Of a stretch of 64,000 bases of DNA, positions 42,578 through 51,403 are shown piece by piece (within the stretch, counting starts at the first letter, position 1; the number at the start of each line of letters is the position of its first letter). The DNA comes from Pseudohalocynthiibacter aestuariivivens (GTDB taxonomy: Bacteria > Pseudomonadota > Alphaproteobacteria > Rhodobacterales > Rhodobacteraceae): assembly GCF_011040495.1 (NCBI RefSeq), contig NZ_CP049038.1, positions 104,708 to 168,707 on the forward strand. The letters are read 5' to 3'. A program made the position numbers and the translations under genes. The notes under the pieces are model-generated. The model saw only the letters and a list, made by a program, of their open reading frames with translations, searched no databases and was not told where the DNA came from.

Positions 42578-43439
42578 AACCTATTCCCTGGGGCAGTATT
42601 TCGCTGTCGCCGTCGACTGGATGAACCGCAACTGGAACGCCCAGTTTCGCGCCTTTAGCGATGCGGTCGATTTCACGGTCGAGGGGCTGGAACAGACCCT
42701 GCTGGCCCCGCCCGCCGTGGTGATCATTGCCATCGTGGCCTTCCTTGGTTGGCGGGCGTCCGGTTTCGGACTGGCGATATTCTGTTTGCTGGGCCTGGCG
42801 TTCTGCTGGTTCGGCGACCTGTGGGAAGCGACGATGCTGACCACGGCGCTGATTTTCGTATCCGTCACACTGGCGCTGGCGGTTGCCATTCCGATGGGCA
42901 TCCTTGCGGCGTCGAATACGACGGTCGAACGGGTGATAAAGCCGGTGCTGGACCTGATGCAGACCATGCCGCCATGGGTTTATCTGATCCCTGCGGTGAT
43001 CCTGCTCAGTGTCGGTCGCGCTCCGGCGGTTCTGGCCACCACGATGTTCGGCATACCTCCGGCGTTGCGCCTGACGGTGCTCGGGCTGAAACAAGTGCCT
43101 CATGACAGAATCGAACTGGGCCAGGCATTCGGTGCGACGCCGCTTCATATCCTGCTCAAGATCCGCCTCCCCTCGGCGCTGCCTTCGATCATGGTGGGGG
43201 TGAACCAGACGATCCTGCTGTCGCTTGGCATGGTCGTTCTGGCCGGGTTGATCGGTGCGGGGGGTTTGGGCGGCGAAGTCACTCGCGGGCTCAGCCGCAT
43301 GATGCTGGGTCTCGGGTTGCGGGCCGGTATCGGCGTGGTGATCCTGTCGATCATCCTCGATCGGTTGACACAGGGAATGGTCACCGGGTCGCGCAAACAC
43401 GCGGGCGGCAGGCCGAAACCGGCTGCGGGCACCCAATGA
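42567..43439 (+). CDS. Glycine-betaine-type ABC transporter permease, second
   Basis: A 290-residue paralogue of the preceding permease, with the same architecture: VDWMNRNWNAQFRAF, membrane helices, and the coupling motif AFGATPLHILLKIRLPSALP. Most ProU-type systems use a single permease as homodimer. Tandem paralogues imply a heterodimer, or two channels sharing one ATPase. Its stop overlaps the start of the FAD oxidoreductase gene (ATGA). Confidence 0.9.
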   Translation: MADETYSLGQYFAVAVDWMNRNWNAQFRAFSDAVDFTVEGLEQTLLAPPAVVIIAIVAFLGWRASGFGLAIFCLLGLAFCWFGDLWEATMLTTALIFVSVTLALAVAIPMGILAASNTTVERVIKPVLDLMQTMPPWVYLIPAVILLSVGRAPAVLATTMFGIPPALRLTVLGLKQVPHDRIELGQAFGATPLHILLKIRLPSALPSIMVGVNQTILLSLGMVVLAGLIGAGGLGGEVTRGLSRMMLGLGLRAGIGVVILSIILDRLTQGMVTGSRKHAGGRPKPAAGTQ

Positions 43440-44701
43440 CCGGCAGGCGCGGCACATGGGATCTGATCGTGCTGGGGGGCGGCATCGTCGGCTGTTCCAC
43501 CGCCCTTTATGCTGCCCGCCGGGGCATGACATGCCTGATCATCGAGCGTGACGGCATCGGGGCGGCACAATCAGGGCGCAATCTTGGCTTCGTGCGACAG
43601 CAGGCGCGGGATTTCCGCGAGTTGCCGTTGATGATGTCGGCGATCGAGGTCTGGAAAGGCATGGAGGCGGATCTGGGGCGCAGCGTCGGTTGGCGACAGG
43701 GCGGCACGGTGACGCTGGCAATGGGCGAGGCTGACCTGGCGATACAGCGTGCCTGGCAGCATCGCGCCGAAACCGAATTCGGCATGGACACCCGCCTGCT
43801 TTTGCCGCGCGAAACATTCGAGACGCTCCCGCTTCTTGGTCCAGACACCGGCATCACCGGCGCGATTTACACCCCGTCGGATGGACGCGCGGAACCGGGC
43901 CGCGCCACGCGCGCGATATTCGAGGCGGCTCTTGATCTTGGGGTCGACGTTCTTGTTGGCGAAAAGGCATCCCGCATCGATATCAGCGCCGGGCGGATCA
44001 CGGGGGTCTGGGTGGGCAACCGGCTGTGTCGGTCGAACACCATCGTCTGCGCCGCAGGGTCCGGCAGTGCGGCCTTGTTGCGCGGGGTCGGACTGAACCT
44101 GCCGCAAGAGAAGATTCGCGCGACGGTGGCTCGCACGGAGCGACGCAGCGAACGGTTGGCCGCCTGCGTGTCAGGGCCGACCACCGGGATCAGGCAGGAT
44201 GCAAACGGGGCCTTCATCATTTCGGTGGCGGGCGGCGAATACGATGTGCGGCCGGATTCGTGGCGCCACATGCGTCGATACAGCGCAACCCGGAAGGAAA
44301 ATCCCGATGCGGCACGGATCAACTACCTTGCGCCGTTGCAACGCCTCTGGCCGGGGCGCAGCGCGGCCGTGCTTGGCGACATCGCACCGGGCGATGAGGG
44401 CGCGCGGGCAGAGCCGGTGCGCGCGCAACAGGCGCACAGCGAATTCTGCACGCTGTTCCCGGCGATGGCCGATACGGTAATCGAAACGACTTGGGCCGGA
44501 TATATCGACACGCTGCCGGATGTGGTTCCCGCCATCGGCCCGGTTCCAGCCATTGACGGGTTACTTGTCGCGACCGGGTTCAGTGGTCATGGCTTCGGTC
44601 CCGGCCCCATGGCAGGCCGGGTGATGGCGGCGCTGGCCGAGGGCTGCCCCGCCGGGGTTGACCTGACCGGCCTTTCGCCCGACCGTTTCAGAACCGGCTG
44701 A
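43436..44701 (+). CDS. FAD-dependent oxidoreductase of the DAO family
   Basis: A 421-residue D-amino-acid-oxidase-like flavoprotein. The FAD motif is LIVLGGGIVGCSTALYAARRG with the acidic end IIERD. SGRNLGFVRQQ and, near the C-terminus, TLPDVVPAIGP and VATGFSGHGFGPGP are typical of sarcosine/dimethylglycine oxidase-like enzymes. It likely oxidises an N-methylated or other amino acid imported by the transporter upstream. Covalent flavin attachment cannot be judged. Confidence 0.88.
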   Translation: MTGRRGTWDLIVLGGGIVGCSTALYAARRGMTCLIIERDGIGAAQSGRNLGFVRQQARDFRELPLMMSAIEVWKGMEADLGRSVGWRQGGTVTLAMGEADLAIQRAWQHRAETEFGMDTRLLLPRETFETLPLLGPDTGITGAIYTPSDGRAEPGRATRAIFEAALDLGVDVLVGEKASRIDISAGRITGVWVGNRLCRSNTIVCAAGSGSAALLRGVGLNLPQEKIRATVARTERRSERLAACVSGPTTGIRQDANGAFIISVAGGEYDVRPDSWRHMRRYSATRKENPDAARINYLAPLQRLWPGRSAAVLGDIAPGDEGARAEPVRAQQAHSEFCTLFPAMADTVIETTWAGYIDTLPDVVPAIGPVPAIDGLLVATGFSGHGFGPGPMAGRVMAALAEGCPAGVDLTGLSPDRFRTG

Positions 44702-44710
44702 GGACAGGAT

Positions 44711-45247
44711 TTGACCCACGCAGCCATCCCCGGACACTGGGACTTCATGCTGGCCGTCTATGGCGACGCGGGCGTTGCTGAAGCCTGTCTTGATCTGCAA
44801 AGGGATATCGGCGTCGACGTGCCGCTTTTGCTGATTGTTCTGCATGGCGCGGGGCAGGGGGTTCTGATCGACGCCGCTACGATCGGCAGGCTTGACGCGG
44901 AATGCAGAGCGTGGCGCAGCCAGGTGGTGCATCCGCTGCGCGCGGTGCGGACCATCATGAAGACCGATCCCTGGATCGACGAGGTTGAGGCGGTTGCGCC
45001 GTTGCGTGAGGCGGTCAAGGCGCTGGAACTGCGCGCCGAAAAGATCGAATCCGACGTGCTGGCGCAAACCCTGGCCGGGATGGCACAGCCCGGTGTCATC
45101 CCAAGTGCCGCCACTGCCCTTGCAGCGGTTCACGAGGTAATCGCGCATTTCGCCGGTGCGCCGGTTGCGCAAATGCCCGCAAGCGCCGCGGTGGTCGCCG
45201 ACGCCGTCTGGCACCGTGCGCGTGACTGGCCGCGGTTGGCGCGGTAG
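44711..45247 (+). CDS. TIGR02444 (DUF2390) family protein
   Basis: A 178-residue helical protein from a TTG at 44711. WDFMLAVYGDAGVAEACLDL then VDVPLLLIVLHGAG, and WRSQVVHPLRAVR, are marks of TIGR02444. The function is unknown, and such proteins usually sit outside catabolic operons. It is 9 bases after the oxidoreductase gene and convergent with the IclR gene (5-base gap). Third-position GC is as in its neighbours. Confidence 0.75.
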   Translation: MTHAAIPGHWDFMLAVYGDAGVAEACLDLQRDIGVDVPLLLIVLHGAGQGVLIDAATIGRLDAECRAWRSQVVHPLRAVRTIMKTDPWIDEVEAVAPLREAVKALELRAEKIESDVLAQTLAGMAQPGVIPSAATALAAVHEVIAHFAGAPVAQMPASAAVVADAVWHRARDWPRLAR

Positions 45248-45252
45248 GGTCG

Positions 45253-46023
45253 TCAGACCGTCAGCCCATGGCCCAGAGCGGCGGAAAGCTGGCGCGCATG
45301 AGTTGCGACCATGGCTGACAACTCGGCCTGTCTATCGGCACCGAAGCGATACATCGGCACGGAAACCGAAACGGCGCCAAAGATGCGGCCGCCGGGGCCC
45401 GGAACAATGGCAGCCACCGCGCCCACGTCTTCGCGGAACGCGCCTGCGTTGATCGCGATACCTGTCGCACGTATCCGTCCAAGCTCGTCCTTCAGGGCGA
45501 CGGGATCGGTGGTGCTTTGCGTGGTAAACCGGCGCAAGCCGCCGACCAACACGGCATCGATGTCGCCCTGTGGCGCGAAGGCGAGCAGGACCTTGCCACT
45601 TGATGTGCAATGGGCCGGGTTTCTCATCCCGACCGGCGAGAAGTGCCCGATGGCCGTGGACCCCGCCGCCGATTCGATGACGACAGCATCCTGACCGTCC
45701 CAGATGTTGAAACTCGCGGTTTCACCTGCTGCCGCCGCAAGTTTCTCCAGCATGGGGCGCACCGTTTCGACCAATCCCTTGCGGTTGAACAACGGGGCAG
45801 CGATGGCGAAAAGCCCGTCGCCGAGACGAAACCGTTTCGACCCCGGATCGCGTTCGAGAATATGTAAATCCGCCAGTGTCGCCATGAGGCGCGAGACCGA
45901 ACTCTTGTGCAGTCCCGTACGTTTGGCCACCTCGTTCACCCCAAGCAAAGGATCGCTGGCCGAAAAGCAGCGCAGCACGTCGATGGCATGGCGCACCGTC
46001 TTCATTCCACCGCCTGTCGTCAT
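45253..46023 (-). CDS. IclR-family transcriptional regulator
   Basis: 256 residues. The N-terminal winged helix has LGVNEVAKRTGLHKSSVSRLMATLADLHILERD. The C-terminal IclR ligand domain has ASFNIWDGQDAVVIESAAGS, CTSSGKVLLAF and GAVAAIVPGPGGRIFGAVSV. GGAGGCCAGG precedes the ATG at 46023. It is divergent from the NitT/TauT-type transporter and UbiD/UbiX genes. A palindrome in the gap is a likely binding site. Confidence 0.92.
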   Translation of the reverse strand: MTTGGGMKTVRHAIDVLRCFSASDPLLGVNEVAKRTGLHKSSVSRLMATLADLHILERDPGSKRFRLGDGLFAIAAPLFNRKGLVETVRPMLEKLAAAAGETASFNIWDGQDAVVIESAAGSTAIGHFSPVGMRNPAHCTSSGKVLLAFAPQGDIDAVLVGGLRRFTTQSTTDPVALKDELGRIRATGIAINAGAFREDVGAVAAIVPGPGGRIFGAVSVSVPMYRFGADRQAELSAMVATHARQLSAALGHGLTV

Positions 46024-46062
46024 CCTGGCCTCCTGACATTTCCGCGCACATGAAAACTGCCG

Positions 46063-46121
46063 TTGACATGATACACAATCCCTTTATCTTATTCTGCAAC
46101 CCAGTTGCGCTATGTGCAACT
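46063..46121 (+). promoter_or_regulatory. Promoter and IclR-type operator of the transport/decarboxylase operon
   Basis: TTGACA (46063-46068), a 16-base spacer, and TATCTT (46085-46090). Downstream lies AGTTGC-N7-GCAACT (46103-46121), an inverted repeat placed where a repressor would block initiation or elongation. A third copy of the half-site (TGCAAC) lies at 46095-46100. Confidence 0.65.
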
Positions 46122-46190
46122 GATCTCTTTCCTGGCCAAAACACCACCCGACAGGACAAGCAAGAACCGACCACAACAGGGAGTATGACT

Positions 46191-47186
46191 ATGAAAAGGC
46201 TAGGACGTATCGCACTGCGCGCCGCTGCTGCGGCTGCTCTTCTTTTCGCGGCAACCTTTCAGGCGCCGGCGCAGGAGCTGAAGAAGATCGATTTCCTGAC
46301 CAACTATGCCTTCCATGGGCGCCACTCGCCGTTCTTCGTCGGCCTTGAAAAGGGCTTTTACGAAGATGCGGGATTCGACATCAACATCGCCCCCGCGACG
46401 GGCAGCGGATTCGTCGTCACGGCGGTGGATGCCGGGCAAGCGGATTATGGCATGGCTGATGCCGGTGCCACGGTGCAGGCGATCGCCAAGGGGGCCCAGA
46501 TCAAGAGTTTCATGATCTTCATGGACACCTCGACCGGCGGTCTTGCCTCGCTCACGCCCTACGACAAGCCCGAGGATCTGATCGGGGCCAAGATCGCTGC
46601 CTCGCAGACCGACAGCGCCCGCGTCGTCCTGCCCATCATCTTTGCCCAGCACGATCTGGACACCTCGGGTCTGATCTGGGAAACCGCCGATCCCAGTGTT
46701 TACATGGCCCTGCTGTCAAGCGGACAGGTCGATCTGATGACCGCATCGCTGGACGGCGACGTGCCGACGCTGGAACGCACTTTGGGCCAGAGCAGGGATA
46801 TCCACTTCGCATCCTTTGCCGAGTGGGGCTATGACGTCTTCGGCTATCTTCTGATCGCCCGTAGCGACCGGCTGAACGACAGCCCGGAAGAGGCGGCGCG
46901 CTTTGCCGAGGCCACGAAAAAGGCCATCGAATACGCCATCGCCAACCCCGAAGAGACGGCAAAGATCATGGTCAAGCACAACTCGACCCTGAACTACGAC
47001 ACCACGCTGACCCAGTGGAAGCAGTCGATCACGGCGATCAACACCGATTTCGTGAAAGAGCACGGATACGGCACGGCGACCCCCGATCGGGTGCAGCGCA
47101 CCATCGATCTGATGGCCGAAGTCCAGAAGCTGGAAACCCCGCCGAGTGTCGATAACGTGTATTCCGGCGCACTTGCGGCGCAGTGA
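46191..47186 (+). CDS. NitT/TauT-family ABC transporter substrate-binding protein
   Basis: A 331-residue periplasmic protein. I place the start at 46191 because GGGAG ends 7 bases before it; the ATG at 46185 is too close. The signal peptide (MKRLGRIALRAAAAAALLFA) is followed by the NMT1/THI5-like fold: FLTNYAFHGRHSPFFVGLEK, DAGFDINIAPATGSG, and GQADYGMADAGAT. The NYAFHGRHSPFF segment is typical of binding proteins for pyrimidine- or aromatic-like compounds. With UbiD/UbiX below, an aromatic or unsaturated acid is likely. Confidence 0.87.
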   Translation: MKRLGRIALRAAAAAALLFAATFQAPAQELKKIDFLTNYAFHGRHSPFFVGLEKGFYEDAGFDINIAPATGSGFVVTAVDAGQADYGMADAGATVQAIAKGAQIKSFMIFMDTSTGGLASLTPYDKPEDLIGAKIAASQTDSARVVLPIIFAQHDLDTSGLIWETADPSVYMALLSSGQVDLMTASLDGDVPTLERTLGQSRDIHFASFAEWGYDVFGYLLIARSDRLNDSPEEAARFAEATKKAIEYAIANPEETAKIMVKHNSTLNYDTTLTQWKQSITAINTDFVKEHGYGTATPDRVQRTIDLMAEVQKLETPPSVDNVYSGALAAQ

Positions 47187-47264
47187 CAACGCAAAGACCT
47201 CCGGTGTCCGGTCCTTTTGGGGCAGGCACCGGAGATATCGCAATTCCGCTCCCGACCGGACGTC

Positions 47265-47298
47265 GCAGACAGATGAAGGGGGCAGACAGATGAAGGGG
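47265..47298 (+). repeat. 17-bp perfect tandem duplication containing the ribosome site
   Basis: GCAGACAGATGAAGGGG occurs twice back to back (47265-47281 and 47282-47298), immediately before the ATPase gene. Each unit carries GAAGGGG, so the Shine-Dalgarno site is duplicated; the second copy is 5 bases before the ATG at 47304. Confidence 0.9.
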
Positions 47299-47303
47299 CC
47301 GGA

Positions 47304-48059
47304 ATGTCCGTAGATATCAGGATCGACAACGTCACCAAAAGCTTTGGAGACGTGGTTGCCGTCGAGAACGCGAGTTTCAGCATACCCGCCAACCGCTTCG
47401 TTTCGATTATCGGGCCAAGCGGCTGCGGCAAATCCACCTTGATGCGCATCGTTTCCGGGCTGATGACCCCCGACTCGGGCGAAGTCCACATCGGTGGCGA
47501 CCTTGTGACAAAGCCCACCGGAGACGTCGGCATGGTCTTTCAGGCGCCGGTCCTTCTGCCTTGGCGCACCTGTCTGGAAAACATCATGCTGATGGGTGAG
47601 ATGCGCGGCGACAGGGCCGAAAAGCACCGCGTTCGCGCCAAGGAATTGTTGGCACTTGCGGGGCTGGAGGGGTTCGAGGACAGCTATCCCCACCAGTTGT
47701 CGGGGGGCATGCAGCAGCGGGCAGGGATCTGCCGCGCCCTTTTGCTCGATCCGGCACTGATCCTGATGGACGAACCCTTTGGCGCGCTCGATATCATCAC
47801 CCGTGAACGCATGGGGTTTGAGTTGTTGAAGATCTGGGCGCACAGCCGCAACACAGTATTGTTCGTCACCCACAGCATCACCGAGGCGGTGCTGTTGTCG
47901 GATACCGTCGTCGTGATGAGCGCGCGGCCCGGCCAAATCCAGGACATCATCGACATCGATCTGCCCCGCCCGCGCACCCGCGAAATCATGCGCGAGGCCC
48001 GGTTCATGGAACTGTCCGAGAGGCTGCGCGGCGAAATCCAATCCCAGTGGAGTGAATGA
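47304..48059 (+). CDS. NitT/TauT-family ABC transporter ATP-binding protein
   Basis: A 251-residue ATPase with Walker A GPSGCGKST, signature QLSGGMQQRAGICRAL, Walker B LILMDEPFGALD and switch His VTHSITEAV. It is of the SsuB/TauB type. It is followed by the permease with only one intervening base. The duplicated ribosome site upstream may raise its translation. Confidence 0.92.
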   Translation: MSVDIRIDNVTKSFGDVVAVENASFSIPANRFVSIIGPSGCGKSTLMRIVSGLMTPDSGEVHIGGDLVTKPTGDVGMVFQAPVLLPWRTCLENIMLMGEMRGDRAEKHRVRAKELLALAGLEGFEDSYPHQLSGGMQQRAGICRALLLDPALILMDEPFGALDIITRERMGFELLKIWAHSRNTVLFVTHSITEAVLLSDTVVVMSARPGQIQDIIDIDLPRPRTREIMREARFMELSERLRGEIQSQWSE

Positions 48060-48060
48060 A

Positions 48061-48846
48061 ATGGCAATCCCCGAGGCCACCCACCCGCTTTTTCGTTATG
48101 CCCCGTCCCCCAAGATCGCCATCGGCATAATTGTCGTGCTGCTGATCTGGGAATTCGGTGTGCAACTTGCCGGGATTCCCGCCTATGTCGTGCCCAAGCC
48201 GACCGAGATCGCGGTGCGGTTCTGGGAGACCCTTCCGGCGCAGGCCCATCACCTGTCGATAACCGGTTTCACCACGCTAGCAGGCCTTGTGCTTGCCACG
48301 GTCTTTGGCGTGCTTCTGGCGCTGCTGGTGGTCTATGTCCGCTCGCTGCGCGGTGTCGTCGTTTCCGTTCTGGCGGCGTTCAACGGCATCCCCAAGGTCG
48401 CCATCGCCCCGCTGTTCGTGGTCTGGTTCGGGCTGGGGCTGGAATCGAAAATCCTGCTCGCCTTCCTGCTGGCGCTGTTTCCGATCTTCGTCAATTCCCT
48501 GACCGGGCTGGACGAAATCGAAAGCGATGTTCTGGACCTGTCGCGTCTGGCAGGCGGCACGAAGATGCGGATTTTCATGAAAATCCGGCTGATGAATGCC
48601 ATCCCCTATATCACCGACGCGCTGAAGGTGGCCTTTCCGCTGGCGCTTGTCGGCTCGATCGTGGGCGAATTCATCGGCGGAAATATCGGGATGGGATATC
48701 TGATCCTTTCGGCCCAGTTCAATCTGGACACCGCGCTGGTATTCGCCTCGCTGGTGTCGATCACCGCTTTCACCTCGCTGGGCGTCGGACTGATCGCCGC
48801 CTATGAAAACGCCTTTCTGAAATGGCGCCCGTCGCGGCGCCGTTGA
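48061..48846 (+). CDS. NitT/TauT-family ABC transporter permease
   Basis: A 261-residue inner-membrane permease with about six hydrophobic segments. The coupling motif is AGGTKMRIFMKIRLMNAIPY and the end is EFIGGNIGMGYLI. An in-frame GTG at 48052 is possible, but GGAG lies 8 bases before the ATG at 48061. Completes the transporter with the two preceding genes. Confidence 0.92.
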   Translation: MAIPEATHPLFRYAPSPKIAIGIIVVLLIWEFGVQLAGIPAYVVPKPTEIAVRFWETLPAQAHHLSITGFTTLAGLVLATVFGVLLALLVVYVRSLRGVVVSVLAAFNGIPKVAIAPLFVVWFGLGLESKILLAFLLALFPIFVNSLTGLDEIESDVLDLSRLAGGTKMRIFMKIRLMNAIPYITDALKVAFPLALVGSIVGEFIGGNIGMGYLILSAQFNLDTALVFASLVSITAFTSLGVGLIAAYENAFLKWRPSRRR

Positions 48847-48872
48847 CCCCCCCGACACACAGGAGTTTCGCC

Positions 48873-50198
48873 ATGAGAGAATTCATCCGCAAATTGCAGG
48901 AGCGGGGCGATCTGAAGATCGTCGACCGCGAAATCGACCCGGCCCATGAACTGGCCGCCGTCACCGATCTGGCGCAGAAACGCTGGGGCAAGCCGGTGAT
49001 GTTCACCAACGTCAAGGGCACGGATTTTCCCGTCGTCACCAACGTCTACAGCACCCGCGAACGGCTGGCCGAAGTCATCGGCATCGAGGCGACGGATTTC
49101 TGCCGGCAATGGAGCAAACTGGCGTCCTTGGGTGGTTCCGACATGGCAGAGCCGCTGGTGCCTGCCGATGGTTCGCTGGAATATGAAGAGGTCAAGCTGT
49201 CGGATCTGCCGCTGATCACCTATTCGGATCGCGACGGCGGTGCCTATTTCACCTCGGCCATGTTCATCGCCAAGGATCCCGATACCGGCGTCGGCAACCT
49301 GTCCTATCACCGCTCGATGTATATTTCGGATGATGAGCTGCGCTGCCGTCTGGCACCGCGCCACCATCTGACGATCTATCACGAAAAGGCCGAAGCCGAA
49401 GGAAAGCCGCTGGAGGCCGCCATGTTGATCGGTCCGCCAGCCCATTCCTTCCTTACCGCAGCCGCTCCGCTTCCCTATGACGTGGACGAGTTGGAAGTCG
49501 CCGCACGCCTGCGCGGCAAACCGATTGCCATGCGCAAATGCAACCACATCGACCTTGAGGTGCCCGCCGAAACCGAAGTGGTGATCGAGGGCCGCTTTCT
49601 GCCCAACGAACGGCGCCCCGAGGGGCCATTCGGCGAATTCATGGGCTATTACGTGCCTGTCGGCCCGAACGCGGTGTTCGAGGTGCTGGGCGTCACCGTG
49701 CGCAAGGATGCGATGTTCCACTCGATCCTCTGCGGCTCGCCCGAAGAGGTGCTGACGCTGGAACTGTCGGTTTCCGCCAACATCTATCAGCGCCTCAGCG
49801 CCGCGCTGCCCGGCATCGTCAACGTCACCTGTCAGCCCTTCGTCAACCACGCCATCATCCAGATCGAACCGCAGTTCGAGGGCCATGCCCGACAGGTCAT
49901 GCTGGCCACCATCGGCGCCGAGCCGATCTGGGCCAAGCAGATCACCGTGGTCGACACGGATGTGGACATCTATGACATGGACGACGTGCAATGGGCGATC
50001 CTGACCCGTTCGCGCCCGGATATTGACACGATCATAATCCCCGATACCCCGTCGTTCTATCGCGACGAGGCCAAGGACCACTGGGGCCGGATGCTGATCG
50101 ACGCGACCAAACCATGGGGCCGTGAAGAAGAGTTCTTCCGCAAGCAGCTGCGCATGGCCAACGACGTGAAACTGTCGGACTGGTTTGACGGGGAATGA
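48873..50198 (+). CDS. UbiD-family decarboxylase
   Basis: 441 residues from the ATG at 48873 (CAGGAG upstream). A prenylated-FMN-dependent (de)carboxylase. The catalytic acidic region ERRPEGPFGEFMGYY contains the conserved Glu residues, and RKCNHIDLEVPAETEVVIEG matches the family. It acts on aromatic, heteroaromatic or alpha,beta-unsaturated acids in other systems. It shares an ATGA overlap with ubiX, which makes its cofactor. The transporter genes just upstream indicate degradation of an imported acid rather than ubiquinone synthesis. Confidence 0.9.
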   Translation: MREFIRKLQERGDLKIVDREIDPAHELAAVTDLAQKRWGKPVMFTNVKGTDFPVVTNVYSTRERLAEVIGIEATDFCRQWSKLASLGGSDMAEPLVPADGSLEYEEVKLSDLPLITYSDRDGGAYFTSAMFIAKDPDTGVGNLSYHRSMYISDDELRCRLAPRHHLTIYHEKAEAEGKPLEAAMLIGPPAHSFLTAAAPLPYDVDELEVAARLRGKPIAMRKCNHIDLEVPAETEVVIEGRFLPNERRPEGPFGEFMGYYVPVGPNAVFEVLGVTVRKDAMFHSILCGSPEEVLTLELSVSANIYQRLSAALPGIVNVTCQPFVNHAIIQIEPQFEGHARQVMLATIGAEPIWAKQITVVDTDVDIYDMDDVQWAILTRSRPDIDTIIIPDTPSFYRDEAKDHWGRMLIDATKPWGREEEFFRKQLRMANDVKLSDWFDGE

Positions 50199-50782
50199 AC
50201 ATGACGGACAAGCGGCTGACGGTTGGCATCTCAGGCGCGTCGGGCGCGGCTTATGGTCTGGCCGCGCTGGATCTGGCTCGTGGGGTCGGGGTTGAAACCC
50301 ATTTGGTGATCAGCCGCTCGGCCCTGCTGACGCTCAAACAGGAACTGGGGCTGGGAAAGGACGATCTGGAGGGACGGGCAGATGTAATTCATCCCGCCGC
50401 CGACATCGGTGCAACCATCGCTTCAGGGTCGTTCCGCACCATGGGAATGCTGATTGCACCCTGTTCGGTCAAGACCATGTCCGAGATCGCCACCGGTGTC
50501 ACTTCGACCCTGATGAGCCGTGCCGCCGACGTGGTGCTGAAGGAGCGCCGCCGCCTTGTGCTGATGGTGCGCGAAACGCCCTTTCACCTTGGCCATCTCG
50601 AAACGATGTGCGCACTGACACGTATGGGCGCGATCATCATGCCGCCGGTGCCCGCGTTCTACACCCGACCCGAAAGTCTTGAAGAGTTGATCAGTCACTC
50701 GACCGCGCGAGCCCTGGACCTGTTCGATATCGACACCAAGGCTGTCAAGCGATGGCCCGGACTGCGCGATAGCTTGATATGA
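50195..50782 (+). CDS. UbiX-family flavin prenyltransferase
   Basis: A 195-residue enzyme that attaches a dimethylallyl group to FMN to give the UbiD cofactor. The FMN-binding N-terminus is VGISGASGAAYGLAAL. APCSVKTMSEIATGVTSTL and RRRLVLMVRETPFHLGHL are diagnostic. It is translationally coupled to the UbiD gene. An in-frame ATG at 50201 is an equally likely start. It is the last gene of the operon. Confidence 0.92.
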   Translation: MNMTDKRLTVGISGASGAAYGLAALDLARGVGVETHLVISRSALLTLKQELGLGKDDLEGRADVIHPAADIGATIASGSFRTMGMLIAPCSVKTMSEIATGVTSTLMSRAADVVLKERRRLVLMVRETPFHLGHLETMCALTRMGAIIMPPVPAFYTRPESLEELISHSTARALDLFDIDTKAVKRWPGLRDSLI

Positions 50783-50949
50783 AGCCTTGATCTACCGCTG
50801 CAAGGCGGTGAACCGATTAAAAATGGAGGGTCCCCTCTGCTTCTCTACGAGAGCGACAAGCTGAATTATCTAAGGGGCGCCTCTATAAATTCCCCTGGGC
50901 CTGACGCTGCATTATCATGACATAGTGAATCTGAACAGGAGATGCATCA

Positions 50950-51190
50950 ATGGCGCAGATGGGATTTTTTGATCTTTCGGATCGTTACGCGAGCCTGGAT
51001 GCCAAGAGTGACCCCCTGATTGAAATCGATGTTGCCGTGCCGTGGGAGGAGTTTCGCCCGGCTCTTGAGCAAGCCTGATGCGGATCGCAAATCCCGCGCC
51101 GGGCGCAAGCCGATGGACGCGGTTTTGATGTTCAAGGCGCTGGTACTGAGTGCGCTCTATAACCTGACTGACGAGCAGATCGAATAACGT
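50950..51190 (+). pseudogene. IS5-family transposase fragment with frameshift
   Basis: It starts MAQMGFFDLSDRYASLDAKS, then VAVPWEEFRPALEQA and a stop. Another frame continues KPDADRKSRAGRKPMDAVLM then LVLSALYNLTDEQIE and a second stop (TAA where TAC would give Tyr). This is the N-terminus of an IS5-group transposase (DUF772 type). The rest is lost before the IS66 fragment. Confidence 0.8.
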
Positions 51191-51258
51191 GAGTCGCAGT
51201 TGGGGGTAGCGCGCACCAGAGGAGTAAACTACAGTAACCGCGTCATTGATACCGCAGT

Positions 51259-51403
51259 TTACGCGGCTTGACTGTCGGCTTCTTGTGGCAACACCTTCCA
51301 GTTCCACGGCAGCAGCTCATCCAGCTGGTTGATCTTGTGGTCGTGGATGCGGTCGAGAACGTCCGCGAGATAGGCCTGGGGATCGAGGCCGTTTAGCTTG
51401 GCT
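51259..51403 (-). pseudogene. IS66 TnpC C-terminal fragment
   Basis: About 47 codons: AKLNGLDPQAYLADVLDRIH then INQLDELLPWNWKVLP, the conserved C-terminus of the IS66 transposase. The stop is at 51259-51261. The upstream part was removed where the IS6 element now begins (51404). Confidence 0.82.

Noticed and set aside
47199-47234. Hairpin CTCCGGTG/CACCGGAG after the NitT-type binding-protein gene
   Set aside because: The 20-base loop and missing T-tract make a terminator unlikely; noted but not called.
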